This document shows, one piece after another, positions 12,421-23,533 of a stretch of DNA of 37,051 nt (positions are counted from its first letter, which is position 1; every line of letters starts with the position of its first letter). The translations under genes and the position numbers were made by a program. This stretch comes from Didymodactylos carnosus (lineage: Eukaryota; Rotifera; Eurotatoria; Philodinida; Philodinidae). The DNA lies in assembly GCA_905250885.1 (NCBI GenBank), contig CAJNOQ010001029.1:1-37051 (forward strand), given 5' to 3'. The notes below the pieces were generated by a model. The model worked only from the letters and a program-made list of their open reading frames with translations, was not told the DNA's origin and ran no database searches.

Positions 12421-14341
12421 ATGTTAGAGATCTCCACTTTGCCATCTAAACAACCGCTTCATTCATCAATAACTCCTCGACAGGTTCAAGAACGTTCTAT
12501 TCGCAGGCGAGTTTCCCGCGATGTTAATCATATCGATGAACTCTATAGTCCTCGAATCATCTTAATTGAAAAAACTCATGTTGATCAGTCGTTTGGATTT
12601 TCAATACAAACATACGGCTTTGCAACTGTTCAAGATTTAGGTATTAATCAACTTGCGTCGTTATACATTTGAGTATACTAGAGCCATGTATCGTCTAAGT
12701 GCGTTCATTCGATAGAATTCTCACCCCTTTTGATTCGAACCTGAATATATTTAATTTGTCTAAGCTAATCTTCCTGATGCTAAAGTGTTCCTAGTAGGAT
12801 AATTGTGATGCAGTGTCTTAGCCACAGCATGTTTGATTGTGAGGAGCAGACGCTTATCTTGAAAATGTAATCAAACAAGCTCACCCAGATGAGTTTTCCT
12901 CGAGATAATAACGTATATATATATTCTGTTTATTCATGAGAAGTGAGAGTTATCAAAGATCTTCGACATGTAGTATCAATGACTCGAGCTAAAATGAAAT
13001 AGGGAAAAGTAAAAATAACAGAGATAAACAACTGAAGAAAAGAACATTGGATCAGATGATCCATTTACTCTATGCAAATTAAGAAAAGGCCACCGTTACG
13101 TGAACAAGACGTAATACAGCATTTTGTTAGTCATGTTCTGCCCTATAGACAAAAGAGAATTGCTCAAACTACGGGCGAAAACACTTTAATGTATGATTTG
13201 TGTATACATAAGCATACTTTTTCTGGAAGAACAGAAAATTTGAAATAATGATTGGCACTAGAAAATCCTTTTCAATTCTTCAATATTTGCAGTAGTTTTT
13301 TTATTTAGCTCGTTTAAGTCTGCTGTCAATACCATCAGCTGATGAATTCACGTCAACGTCGAGCGAAAAGTCTTCCTCTGTTACCACCGAAGGAATAACC
13401 TCTACTCCGTCTATTCACATCTGCACATACGTAGATTCAGTTCAAAAAGATAGTTTAGCATGGAATAGTGGCTTGCGAGCAGGTACTATAATAATAAGTG
13501 TAAATGACATGTCCGTTGAAAATGATCATCATGAATCGCTTGTACAACGTATATGTCATGAATCACGGCTGAAACTTGTTGTGTTACAACAAAATATTCA
13601 TCGACAAATTAGTCTGTCTGAAAAACTTCAGTTATTACAGCGACAATTGAAAGATAAACAAGAAGAATATGAATTATTAGATCAACAAGAGTATCAAATT
13701 GGTATATTTAGTATATCCATATTTAGGATATATTTGACACCCTAATAAAGATTTCTATTTTAGTTGAAGGTACAACTTCAACAACTATCACACCTAATAC
13801 TCCTGCTTATAATCCTGACCGTTATTCTTCAATAATTCCCCTCCGTTGGCGACAATCGATAGTTAGCTTCGCTAGTCAAACATTACAAGGACAAAAACGC
13901 AGTCTTCGTTTTCCCAAGAAACATAAACGAGATCAACTTAGTCTATCTTTATCAGCATTTCATTTACATTGTACCAATTTGTCTTCACCTTATCGTTTTT
14001 CAAGCAGAACAAAATCAGCAGCACATGAACATCATCGACGATCTTTATCATACGAAGAACTGAGTCCAACGATAAAAAAGGAGCGTTATTCATGTGATCC
14101 AAACTTATTTAAATTAAATAATAGTAGCAGTTACGAATCATCGCTAAATTCAATCGATAAAAATTATTCGTTCTCAGGGTGTTCATTAGCCGGAGGATTA
14201 GGAAATAAAATGTTTAGAAATGATGATGACCAACTTTCCATCGTTTCTTCTTCTTCTTCATCGCTAGCTTCATTGGATTATAGTGATGACGATAAGATAA
14301 ACAGAAGAACACATTTCGAATGGAAATTAAAGATCAATTAA
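12421..14341 (+). CDS. Tamalin/CYTIP-like PDZ scaffold protein, 3 exons
   Basis: Exons 12421-12640, 13309-13701 and 13764-14341 join in phase 1 at both junctions to give 396 residues. Introns are GT-AG, 668 and 62 bases. The PDZ domain covers about residues 45-166: the carboxylate-binding loop is QSFGFSIQTYG (57-66), and SGLRAGTIIISVND (127-140) is the typical second half. A short coiled coil follows (SEKLQLLQRQLKDKQEEYEL, about 176-195). PDZ followed at once by a leucine zipper is the arrangement of mammalian tamalin (GRASP) and CYTIP, which bind cytohesin-type Arf exchange factors and receptor tails. The remaining C-terminal half is Ser-rich and basic with no known domain. Odd: a Ser/Thr-rich insertion of about 35 residues (74-108) lies between the FGF loop strand and the next PDZ strand. 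Intron 1 carries a copy of a dispersed repeat. Confidence 0.82.
12927..12990 (+). repeat. Dispersed repeat copy 1
   Basis: About 64 bases starting TGTTTATTCATGAGAAGTGA match, at roughly 80% by eye, a second copy in the same orientation at 36769-36832. It lies in intron 1 of the PDZ gene. A purine-rich tail follows both copies. Confidence 0.6.
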
Positions 14342-15185
14342 GCCAAATAGAAATTTTATCAAAAGAATTTATAATGCAAAAAGAAAGTGAGAGATCATTG
14401 TGTTGGAAAAACTTGAAAGTTTATGTAACTTCATTCACAGTTTCTTAGCTCAAGTCAGGTCGGATAAACTATATCTATTCTTATTCTATGTTCCCATACG
14501 AAACGAAACTTACGGACAAGTAAATCTGTTATACTTGATATTCTTCTAAAAATATAGTGTAATATGAAATGAATTCGATCAGAATATACTATGCAATTTA
14601 TATTAGTCGACATAAAATATTATTCATTTAGCCTTGGCTATGTCTGATTTCATTCCACTTTATTTATTTATATTTTTTCTTTTCTTTTCTATCCACTGGA
14701 ATAGTTATAAATAGATGTGTATTTACTAAAGTTTTTTGTGTGTGAGGGGGGGGGTGGCGGGGATGGGTTTCATTAGTTACAGTTTTACATAAACTCATGT
14801 TTGTTGTCTTGCTAAAGTAATACAGTGAAAAACAATTGTTTATTTTTAAATTGTTTGTACATACACACAATAATATGCACGAGAGAAAGCAGGATCTTTC
14901 TTTCCCTTTTCTTTTCACGAAACTGAACATCTGTTTTTTATTAGTTTTTCTCTTGTGATATATTTCATGTTTCCATGGCAGTAATTGTTTTCTGTTTTAT
15001 TAAGAAAGAATTACTATTTGTAAGTAAACGAAGTTGTCATATTGCGTTATAGTAGAAAGAATTTATCATTATTTTCGTTTAGTTTTTGTAATACTACTAT
15101 ATTCCACAGAAGTTTTGTCTGTTTTTTTCAGATTCTTGAATTTATTCTTATTTGGATTATAAAAAAAAATCTTAAAATTATCATT
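14342..15185. other. Intergenic region between the PDZ gene and nudC
   Basis: Contains the 3' flank of the PDZ gene, an unusual G-run cluster at 14746-14767, and a pyrimidine-rich acceptor-like TTTTTTTCAG (15122-15131) 54 bases before the nudC start codon. No additional gene was seen. Confidence 0.5.
14746..14767 (+). other. Putative G-quadruplex motif
   Basis: Nine consecutive G, then TGGC, GGGG, AT and GGG: enough for four G-tracts of three or more with loops of 1, 4 and 2 bases. Such a run is rare in sequence this AT-rich. It lies about 400 bases past the PDZ-gene stop and could be in its 3' UTR or between genes. Confidence 0.55.
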
Positions 15186-18057
15186 ATGTCTGAAGAAGAA
15201 AAATTCGATGGGTTATTGATGAATATCGCCTCACAACATACGGGTGGAATTCAGCAAGTAAACATATCTTTTTTCTCTCTCTTTCTCTGTTCAACAACAT
15301 TATTTTTGTATTTTTTCAGTTATTAGATACATTCTTTGGATTTTTTGCTCGTAAAACTGATTTTTATACATCTCCAAATCATGAAATTAAACCGGAACAA
15401 TTAGTGTTAAATACCTATAAAAAATGGGAAAAGTTGGGACAAGAAAAACATAAAAAAGAAAAAGCAGAACGTGATGAAGTAAGTTTTTCAGACATTTAAA
15501 TTTTGTATTTTTTTGTTTGTTCTAAATGGCTTTTTTCTTTTTGTTACTTTAGGCTGATCGTATTCGACGTGAAAAACTACGACGGAAACGTGAGGAAGAA
15601 GATGAACGTGCTAAACAAGTAGAAAATTCAAGAATTATTGAAGTGACTGATGAAGAAGCAGAGAAAATACAACAAGAAAATGAAAAATTAAAAGTATATA
15701 CAAATAGGGCTTGTTTTCTATTCTTAGTTATTTAAGATCAGATGCAGTTATTTTTTTGTACGCATTTTAATCCTTAGCATATACTCTCAATTCTCAGACA
15801 ACAATAATCTTTTGTAAATACACAATTAAGCCTTTTCTTTTAAATTTGAGTGTTACAATTTGAAATATTCTATTATTTTGTCTCGTTTCTTATTTTATTT
15901 AATCTGTTTGTATATTTAGACGAAAAAACATGCGGTTGACGATCATGCTGATGTGAACAATACCGATACAGAAAAACCAACAACGATCGAAGAAAAATTA
16001 GAAGAAAAAACAGAGACAAAAGTACAATAAAAAACTTTTTTTCTTCGATTTTCTACTTTTTGATTATTTCTAGAAAGACAATGAAACATCTGAGAAACCG
16101 GAAGGTGAAGATGACGATGAAAAAGATGAAGATAAGGGAAAATTAAAACCGAATGCAGGAAATGGATGTGATTTACCAAATTATAGTTGGGTACAGACAT
16201 TAAGCGAAATTGATGTAAGTGTTTGAATGAATATCTTATAAATTTGATCGAATGCATCTTTTAATCATGTGTTCCAGTCTCTTCGAGAAGAACACAGTGT
16301 TTTGATATCTCATGATTACATGATCACACGCTAACGCAAAAAAAAAAGGAATTGTTTAAATAATATCTATTCCACTCCCGCGATTATTCGCTTATTCAAA
16401 TTTTTAAAAATATAAAAGCTCTGGTAGAGAAGTACAAGACGATGTTGTCCACTAATAGACTGTTCTTATTTCTATTGTATTTTTTTGAGACAGAAGAAAA
16501 TTGACAAATATGTCAAGAACGTATGTTGAAGTACGAGGGATTATAACAAAAAGATGAAAAATTTGTCAGAGCGCACTTCGAGAAAATATTACAATAATAG
16601 ACAGAAATGCAGATATATAGTTAGAGTAGATGAAATTAATTACAAGATTCAAGATACATTTTTAATCTGGCTTTAAAAACTTGTACATCAGTTACTAAGA
16701 CGATATTTGTAACTGGATGGATTGTCATCTTCTACTGCAAGGATTAGAATAAAAAATAACAATATTAAATGTTAGTAGAGGTCAATAGAATAGACACATA
16801 GAGAGAACTTGAGTTCTGTATTTTTCCTCTCTGATCTAGTAGGAAATGTTGTACACATATGTCTCAAAAATCGGCTAACTTACAATTAATCTCGATGTCA
16901 GTAATCAGCGATTAATCGTGAAAATATTCTATTTAAAAAGCAGTCTTAATTGATTGATTAATTGTACCTAATCAACAATTTCTTGTCGATTTCGACACGA
17001 GCAGTTAACGCGCAAAGATTTAGTATAATATAAGCGATCTGTATACAACAGAAGTTTCCTGAACGAAAACAGAGTTCGTATAACTGTCGTGTTGTACATA
17101 CTGAAAAGAGTTTATCATCAAAAAAACTGTAAAAAGTGTTGAATTAACAGGAGAAGATAGATCGTTTATGAAGATAAGAAATGGAGACATTATGTTTTCT
17201 ATTCAGATCCGTATTCCATTGAAAACCGGTGCTCGATTGAAATCAAGAGATATTATTGTCAAGTTTGAACGAAAGGTCAGTTAGAATATTCTTTATGTAA
17301 ATATTCAAAGTCTGACAGTTTTATTATTCCTTCTAGCATCTTCATGTAGCTGTACGCGGTCAAACGCCCATAATCGATGCTGAAACATATGCTGACATCA
17401 AAATCGAAGAATCAATGTGGACACTAGATGAAGGAAAACTTATTGTTGTGCATTTGGAGAAAGTACGTCAACGATAATGCTCTAATTTCAGTGGTGAAAG
17501 CTGTTGAGTAAATCTTACTTTTATATTTTTCTTTATTTCTCATAGGTAAATAAAATGGAATGGTGGAGTCGAATTGTCGTGACAGATCCTGAAATAAATA
17601 CTAGAAAAGTTCAACCAGAAAATTCAAAAGTATATTTTCTTTAAAATATTTAAATTTGTTTGATAAATCTTTTCATTTTTTTTCTTAATTAGCTATCTGA
17701 TTTGGATGGTGAAACTCGTGGTATGGTTGAAAAGATGATGTATGATCAACATAGAAAAGATGCTGGTCTTCCAACGAGCGACGAACAAAAGAAACAAGAT
17801 TTACTGAAAAAGTATAACATTTTAATTTAATATTGACAATAGGATATAGTTAATTATAAATTGATAATATTGACAATAGGATATAGTTAATTATAAATTG
17901 ACGTCAATTATCTCTTTCGTTGCTACTAATCAATAGAAAATTATAAAAGATAATAACGATTTTCGTTTATTTTATTCAACTATTTCACATTCTTTTTCTG
18001 TTTAGATTTATGGAACAACATCCAGAAATGGATTTTTCAAAATGCAAATTCAATTAG
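15186..18057 (+). CDS. nudC: Nuclear migration protein NudC, 10 exons
   Basis: NudC is a co-chaperone that works with Hsp90, LIS1 and dynein in nuclear movement and cell division. Exons: 15186-15257, 15320-15478, 15553-15693, 15920-16021, 16074-16214, 17207-17275, 17337-17462, 17546-17629, 17693-17811 and 18006-18057. All introns are GT-AG and the frame is continuous, giving 354 residues (human about 331). The N-terminal domain shows [20 protein letters not shown] and then [13 protein letters not shown] charged coiled coil (about 65-125) and an acidic linker follow. The CS domain begins at [12 protein letters not shown] (about 194) and includes [11 protein letters not shown]. The C-terminus, [13 protein letters not shown], is nearly the animal consensus. 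Most introns are 52-83 bases; introns 3 and 9 are about 200 and intron 5 is 992. Exon 4 encodes a Lys/Glu/Thr-rich spacer that accounts for much of the extra length. Confidence 0.97.
17829..17901 (+). repeat. Tandem duplication in nudC intron 9
   Basis: A 36-base block (17829-17864) recurs identically at 17866-17901, period 37, with the core GACAATAGGATATAGTTAAT in both copies. It lies wholly in an intron, so has no coding effect. The identity of the copies suggests a recent slip or duplication. Confidence 0.9.
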
Positions 18058-18256
18058 CTAATGAACGAATGAGTGTTAAATTTTCTGATAAAACCAGCAG
18101 AATGACTCTTTTGTATGTTACTCGACTGTAAAACTGTGATAACAATCGTCTCTTTTTTATTGTGAAAGTAAAGTTTGAAAAACGCGCATTTGTTTGTTTT
18201 CTTTCATTTTTTTTTGTGTCTATGTTTTGTCATTGTTGTGCGATGTTTTTTTAAAT

Positions 18257-18262
18257 AATAAA
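18257..18262 (+). promoter_or_regulatory. Poly(A) signal of nudC
   Basis: AATAAA 200 bases past the nudC stop, with a second AATAAA at 18274-18279. Confidence 0.5.
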
Positions 18263-19606
18263 TGAAAAATTATAATAAACAAAAATTTTATTTAGGAAAT
18301 GAGATGACATGGCTTTATTAAACTGGAGAACATAAGAATTCGAATAGGTTCATTTACTGTTTACGTACAATAAACGTTGACGGTATCCCGGCTTTGTGTT
18401 ACGGCGATGTGTACACGGTTGCAGATATGAAGATGAATCTTGCAAAATGGTATTGTCTGATCAGAATGATTTCTAAGCGAGAAATCTATTGAAGCAAAGT
18501 CAACAGTATACACTGAATGGTTAAATCATAAAACATGACGAATTTGTAGTGTGGCTTATTCTGATAAATTATTTTGATAAACTATAAGTAATATGTTCAT
18601 GAATAACAAATTATAGGCTTGTATAATATGGATGGACGACAACTTTTTATTCACTATGAAATCTGCATTTATATCCGAATAGAAAAAAGATATAAACAAA
18701 TAAAACGGAACACTTTTTAAAACAGCTGAGATAACTACATTTTCCTTCTATTAGTGTTAAGATCTCTATTCTAAGAGAAATGAATTAGACGGTATGTTAC
18801 AAAATTTTAATAGTTCATTTATGTTAAGTAAAAATTTTGTGAAACCCGAACTTTTAGAGACGTCTTGAGAATAGTGAGCATTACAAGACTTCCTTTCGTA
18901 TTTTCGATAAAGAAAAAAGGCAAAATCTTGAATTCTAAATATGTTTTTTCTCTAACGGTTCTGACTACTTTCTGTTCTACTGATTAAGCAACAGAACCGT
19001 GACATATCTGTAATGGATAGACCAAAATTATTGAAACGAATTGACTACTAAACACTACTGGAACATTTCAGTAATTCTGCCCACCCTTTATAGAGTTTCT
19101 TTGATCGAACGCATGGGGGAAACAAGATTGCATGATTGCGGTTCGCCGTCGACATTTTCTAACATATTGGATGTATAAATTCAGTATTTACATCCGGAAA
19201 GGTAGACCGAAGTCTGACAAATTACAGTATCGAATAGGAAATGATTTATTTCAATTAAATTATCTTTGAATGATCATTCACATATAAATTTCCTACATTT
19301 TCATAAATATTTATCAGTTGTAATCAATCACATTTTCAATAATTCCTCAACACGTCCACCATCTGTTCGAACAATATTCAATTTGGCTCAAGTTTGTGCT
19401 CCTATTGCGGGGTCAATTATCACCATATATTGTGTCTTTTCGAGAAATGTTAGTGTGTACTCGGATAGATAAATAAACAACTTTTCCATTGGTTTTCTCA
19501 AAAAGCTCCTAAACAGATATAATTATTTTTCATTCAAAAAATTATCAATCTGGAATTATTGTGCATTTTTTCAGCTACGTGGTTATATAATTAAAAACTA
19601 TTTCAT
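18263..19606. other. Intergenic region between nudC and the NmrA-like gene
   Basis: The two genes converge on this stretch. I recognise no gene. Short open frames exist (plus 19266-19472; minus about 19490-19330 with an internal stop), none with recognisable homology. Confidence 0.5.
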
Positions 19607-20579
19607 CTAATTCATCATCCATTTTGATTCAACTATCCATTCTTCTAATGTTTTCATATTTGGATATATCTGAGCAGTTGTGTGTGCCCATCTTTGTTCA
19701 ATTTGAGCATAATCATTGTACCATTTCATATTGTCAATTGTTTCTGAAGTGACATTCTTCTCTCTCATATATTCATCATATGTTAATTGAACGTATGTGA
19801 CTGTTTTTCCAGTTATTTTCGAAATTTTCTGACATATATCTTTCATTGTTAAATTTCTCGCAACTACAGGCACAATTTGTTTTTGACCCCATTTTTCCGG
19901 TTCATTAAAACATCTTACAACAACATTACCCGTGTCTTTCACATCAAATAATGGCAATTTCGCTTGATCAGTTAATGGGTAACGAAATTCGATATGATTA
20001 TTGTCGATAACATCCGGCTGAAAAAATGTTAAAAAATTTTGATAGTAAAATCCTACATATATGAACGTTGTATAATCGAAAAAACTGCCATGTTTTTGAC
20101 GAATATATTCTTCTATTTCATATTTTCCCATATAATGAGGCATTTGCAATTGACCATTTGAAATTGTGCGACAATCTGGTAAACTACTCCATATAAAATG
20201 TTTGCAACCATTTTCATGAGCAGCCTCGACCATATTGATACCTTGTTGTTTTTCTTGTTCAACATTTTGTTTTAGACTAACATCCCAATAGTTTGTTACT
20301 GCAAATACACCATAAGCATTTTGAAATGCTTTTAGACAATCATCTCGGCTATTAATATCACACTGAACCATTTCAATACCTTTTGCAGCTAATTCCTAAA
20401 TTCAAAAAGAAAATCATTTTGAGAAAACCAAAATTTCATGATAATATTACTTTGCTTGCAGTCGAAGAGACGTCGCGAGACAAACCACGCACACGCCATG
20501 CATTTGAAACTAATAATGATTCAGCCACACTGCCACCTTGGCGGCCAGTCACTCCCACAACAACAATCAATCGTTTCAT
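19607..20579 (-). CDS. NmrA-like NAD(P)-binding protein (NMRAL1/HSCARG family), 2 exons
   Basis: Exon 1 is 20579-20451 and exon 2 is 20395-19607, split by a 55-base phase-0 GT-AG intron, giving 305 residues (human NMRAL1 is about 299). The start is fixed by the dinucleotide-binding loop right after it: MKRLIVVVGVTGRQGGSVAE, with GxxGxxG at residues 9-15. Further family features are AFQNAYGVFAVTNYWD, HFIWSSLPD, and the late ADP/substrate-domain region with WGQKQIVPVV. The family belongs to the atypical short-chain dehydrogenases. NmrA-type members lack the usual catalytic YxxxK and act as NADPH/NADP sensors that bind regulatory partners. The substrate or partner here cannot be told from sequence. 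A very close acceptor-like AG precedes the ATG. Confidence 0.92.
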
Positions 20580-21158
20580 TTCTTTTACAAAAACACTGGT
20601 CTTAGTTTAATATTTGGAGTGCATATTTACGTAGAAATATCGTTAAAAAAATCAAAATGATATCCTGTTTTTCTGTTCTTATCAGTTAGAAGTGGATGAG
20701 AGAGTGACAAACAGCCGAATGATATTGAAAAGTGAGTAAATAGAGTAAAATGAAACCCATCACTACAGTAGCTTTAAATCAAAACACATTATTTTGATAA
20801 TCAGATGAATTCCAGTGAACCTTGTGGATAATTATGGACAATGCACAATTCTTGTTCTAATAACTCAGTTGATTCAAAGGAAATTTTATTAAGCGTTGGT
20901 TTAAACTTTATTATAGAAGAAACAGTAATCAAATCGGGCTGTGTCCATTGCATGAAACTGGGAGAGAGAAAAGAGACAAGAAAGAAAGAAAAAACTAGAT
21001 AAATAAAAATACCGAACAAAAACAAAATAGTAAAGTTTTACTAGGTGAAAACGGTATAGAAGCAATATAGATTACAGCGATGAGAAGGAGCTGAGGATGA
21101 TTTTCTGTGGCGACCGCGTGAGTGAGGTATAAAGAATTTTCACGTAAAAGAAGTAACA
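20580..21158. other. Intergenic region with a possible orphan exon
   Basis: Mostly AT-rich sequence. 20801-20957 (minus) follows a strong acceptor (TTCTCTCTCCCAG) and stays open for 52 codons to a TGA, reading for instance KFKPTLNKISFESTELLEQE. I do not recognise it and find no partner exon, so I do not call a gene. Confidence 0.35.
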
Positions 21159-22210
21159 TCATTTATGCCCCAAAGCGGTTAGACTCTCTGATGAAATTAA
21201 GAATAGCCTTATAAATACTTTACTTTCTTTAAATTCAATAGACAAGCCCCTAAAACCAAAGAGTAGAAAGTGAAGAGAGAGAATAATTTGTGTGCCCAAA
21301 ATAGAATTAATAGTACTCATCAGTTTCTTTCCAGCTTTATGGTATTTCCTAGAGATCAGAAAAAAATGATTTTGTGATTTATCCTCTCGGCACGTGTATG
21401 ATGGATCAGGAATAAGGATGTACCTAAATAAGTCGGCATTCAATTGAGAGAATCCAATTCTTAAACGAGCGATGTGAAGTTCGTTAGATCTGTCTTCACA
21501 TCTAGGTATACAATTGTCTAATTTCACCATATACTTCAGTTATTTTAAATTCCATCAATTTGAGTCTAAATCTCGTGTAATTTGTTATCAAGCGAAGTGC
21601 AGGAGAAAGCTGATTCCACAACTTACAAGTTGCTATGATGGAAGAGTTTTCATATATCATCAATCCACGGCGCTGAACTGGAATTTGTTGAGCAGCTGTA
21701 CTCTACTCGTTAGTGGATAAGTATGTGATGTAGTATCAGTTGGAATGAGAGACTGAAGAGAAGGGAATGCTTTGCCAAGCTTAATTTTATGAAATAAACA
21801 AATTCGCTGAATAAAGAAGGTTTCTTCTATCAGAATCCAACCAACATCAACTAATGCTTTTGTGGTTGAAGACAGTCTCATTCCACCAGTAATTGCCAAG
21901 ACTGAATTCTATTGGATAGTGGATATACGTCTCAAATTAGTTTATGTGATACCAGAATAAATGACACTGGTATAATTAATTATAGAGACAACAAAGGCAT
22001 TATAGACTAAGCATAAGGCTTCTCAAGATATCACATCACTCAGCAATTTCACAGTACCTATAATTTTGGAACACTTAACAAAAATGTAATCTGTGTTCAG
22101 TCTAATTGAGAGTTAATACTAGTCCCAGATGAGATACTTTGTCAAGACAGAATAGGGGAGAACCGTCTAGAACTAATGCAGGTGGAAGAGACGATGTGTG
22201 TAAAAGTTAT
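21159..22210 (-). pseudogene. Degenerate non-LTR retrotransposon (LINE), 3' part of the reverse transcriptase ORF
   Basis: Read on the minus strand with frameshifts and stops, the order of motifs matches the end of a LINE ORF2. First comes a VxHLGLxL-like remnant near 22120. Next is YNAFVVSIINYTSVIYSG, then TNLRRISTIQ and AITGGMRLSSTTKALV near 21900 (reverse-transcriptase thumb region), and LWNQLSPALR near 21600. Last is the tail LHIARLRIGFSQLNADLFR with NHFFLISRKYHKA (21480-21320). In intact CR1/Jockey-type elements the tail has Cys residues around the positions now occupied by SYTC and ISRK, so the cysteine motif is partly lost. The active-site part of the reverse transcriptase and any endonuclease are missing. 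This is a 5'-truncated, long-dead copy; the clade assignment is inference. Confidence 0.8.
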
Positions 22211-22248
22211 GCAAACAACGTGATGCTGATACTAAACTAACGTAGAAA

Positions 22249-22608
22249 TCTTTTCAGATGTCAGCCTCCGATTTCAAGGATCTTTTGCCCATAGATCACA
22301 TATAGTGGTCTAGCAAAAACCCTAAAAGGATTTGGGATTCTATTGCTTCATTCAAAAGTTATGAATTTTTCTATTTTGCCGATACAATCCTATCTCACAG
22401 AAAAAATTTTCAGTCCTTCATACCGTGTTTTCATTGAGTTATGAATTTTTCAATGTTTTATGTAATGCACTGTATCGGCAAAATAGAAAAATTCATAACT
22501 TTTAAATGAAGCAATAAGGTCCCAAATCCTTTTAGGATTTTTACTAGGCCACTATATGGGATCTATGGGCAAAAGATTCTTGAAATCGGAGATTGACATC
22601 TGAAAAGG
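22249..22608. repeat. Foldback element beside the LINE relic
   Basis: Left arm 22249-22386 and right arm 22471-22608 are reverse complements at roughly 90% by eye. They share TTTTCAGATGTCA at the outer ends, TTTTGCCCATAGATC, CCTAAAAGGATTTGGGA, and AGTTATGAATTTTTCTATTT next to the 84-base loop. It has no coding content, and its size and structure suit a foldback MITE. It lies just beyond the recognisable upstream end of the LINE relic. Confidence 0.88.
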
Positions 22609-23533
22609 TTCCCTTGTAAGAAACAAATTTTGAATGTGATTACCATTTTTTTTCTCTGATTTAGGTTATGCTAAAACAAGACGTTTGGAAGTTTTATGCT
22701 AAATACGAAAACACACGCGCTCAATGATTATGAAACACTATTGTCTCCTTTTATCGAATAAAGCAAAACTTCATCATTCGTATATGTTTTCTTTTATCGT
22801 ACGATGAAAATGCGCAATACTTTCCCGAGACAGACATGGCCTATGAGCCATTCTTATGAATAGCACGGATATCTCAAGATCATCACACTAACCACACGAA
22901 TAAAAACATTCTTGTATCAATAAATTTCTTTTTAAGGCTGAGTATTGGTAATAAGTCCAGCAACTTATTAAGGAGGCCTTCTGTTTTTTTGAAAAAGCCT
23001 TTTTTGAAAAAGGTTTGAATGGGATATACTTATCACCATGAATACAAAAAAAGAAATGAACTCTCCTATGTTGTATGTAATGCTCAAAACATTGATAGTT
23101 CCAATCTATGTATACTACGAATCCATCAAAATTCCATCTGATCGCGATAAAAATTTTACCATCGATATCTGAAACGATATCTGGGAATGATAATTTTTTT
23201 TTTCGTTTCCGATTATTATTTCAGACTAATGAATTGCTTTTCGTTCATGATCATATTCGAAAAATTCTAGGCAAAAATACATCAATTTTCTTTTTCGATG
23301 TTCTATGTTTGATATAAATTTCTGATCAATCGAACGGATCTTTGCTTCAATCTTTGCCAACAAGGTGAAAGAGGACGGTATCCTTAAGACAATGCCTCTG
23401 TCAAATGGATAATGCATGAAAGAAGAAAATGTCCTCTAATATAGTTTTTTTTAAAATATTTTTAGTATAAAAATGAGAAGATATTCTCTCTCTCTCGAAC
23501 GATTGAAAATATTTATATTTATAGAAAATAAAT
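22609..23533. other. 3' flank of the beta-helix gene, nothing recognised
   Basis: AT-rich DNA without a supported gene. The short open frames at 23108-23317 and 23226-23417 overlap on opposite strands and show no homology. Confidence 0.5.

Noticed and set aside
12715..12790. tRNA-like B box (GGTTCGAATCA on the minus strand)
   Set aside because: No cloverleaf can be drawn: acceptor and anticodon stems do not pair and no proper A box lies at the right distance.
14664..14930. 88-codon minus-strand frame with a Pro/His-rich stretch
   Set aside because: It arises from translating the complement of the G-run cluster; no homology and no conserved start.
19330..19490. Minus-strand frame starting with ATG near 19490, continuing after an in-frame stop
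   Set aside because: Protein-like composition, but interrupted by TGA, unlike any family I know, and overlapped by a plus-strand frame; not enough to call a pseudogene.
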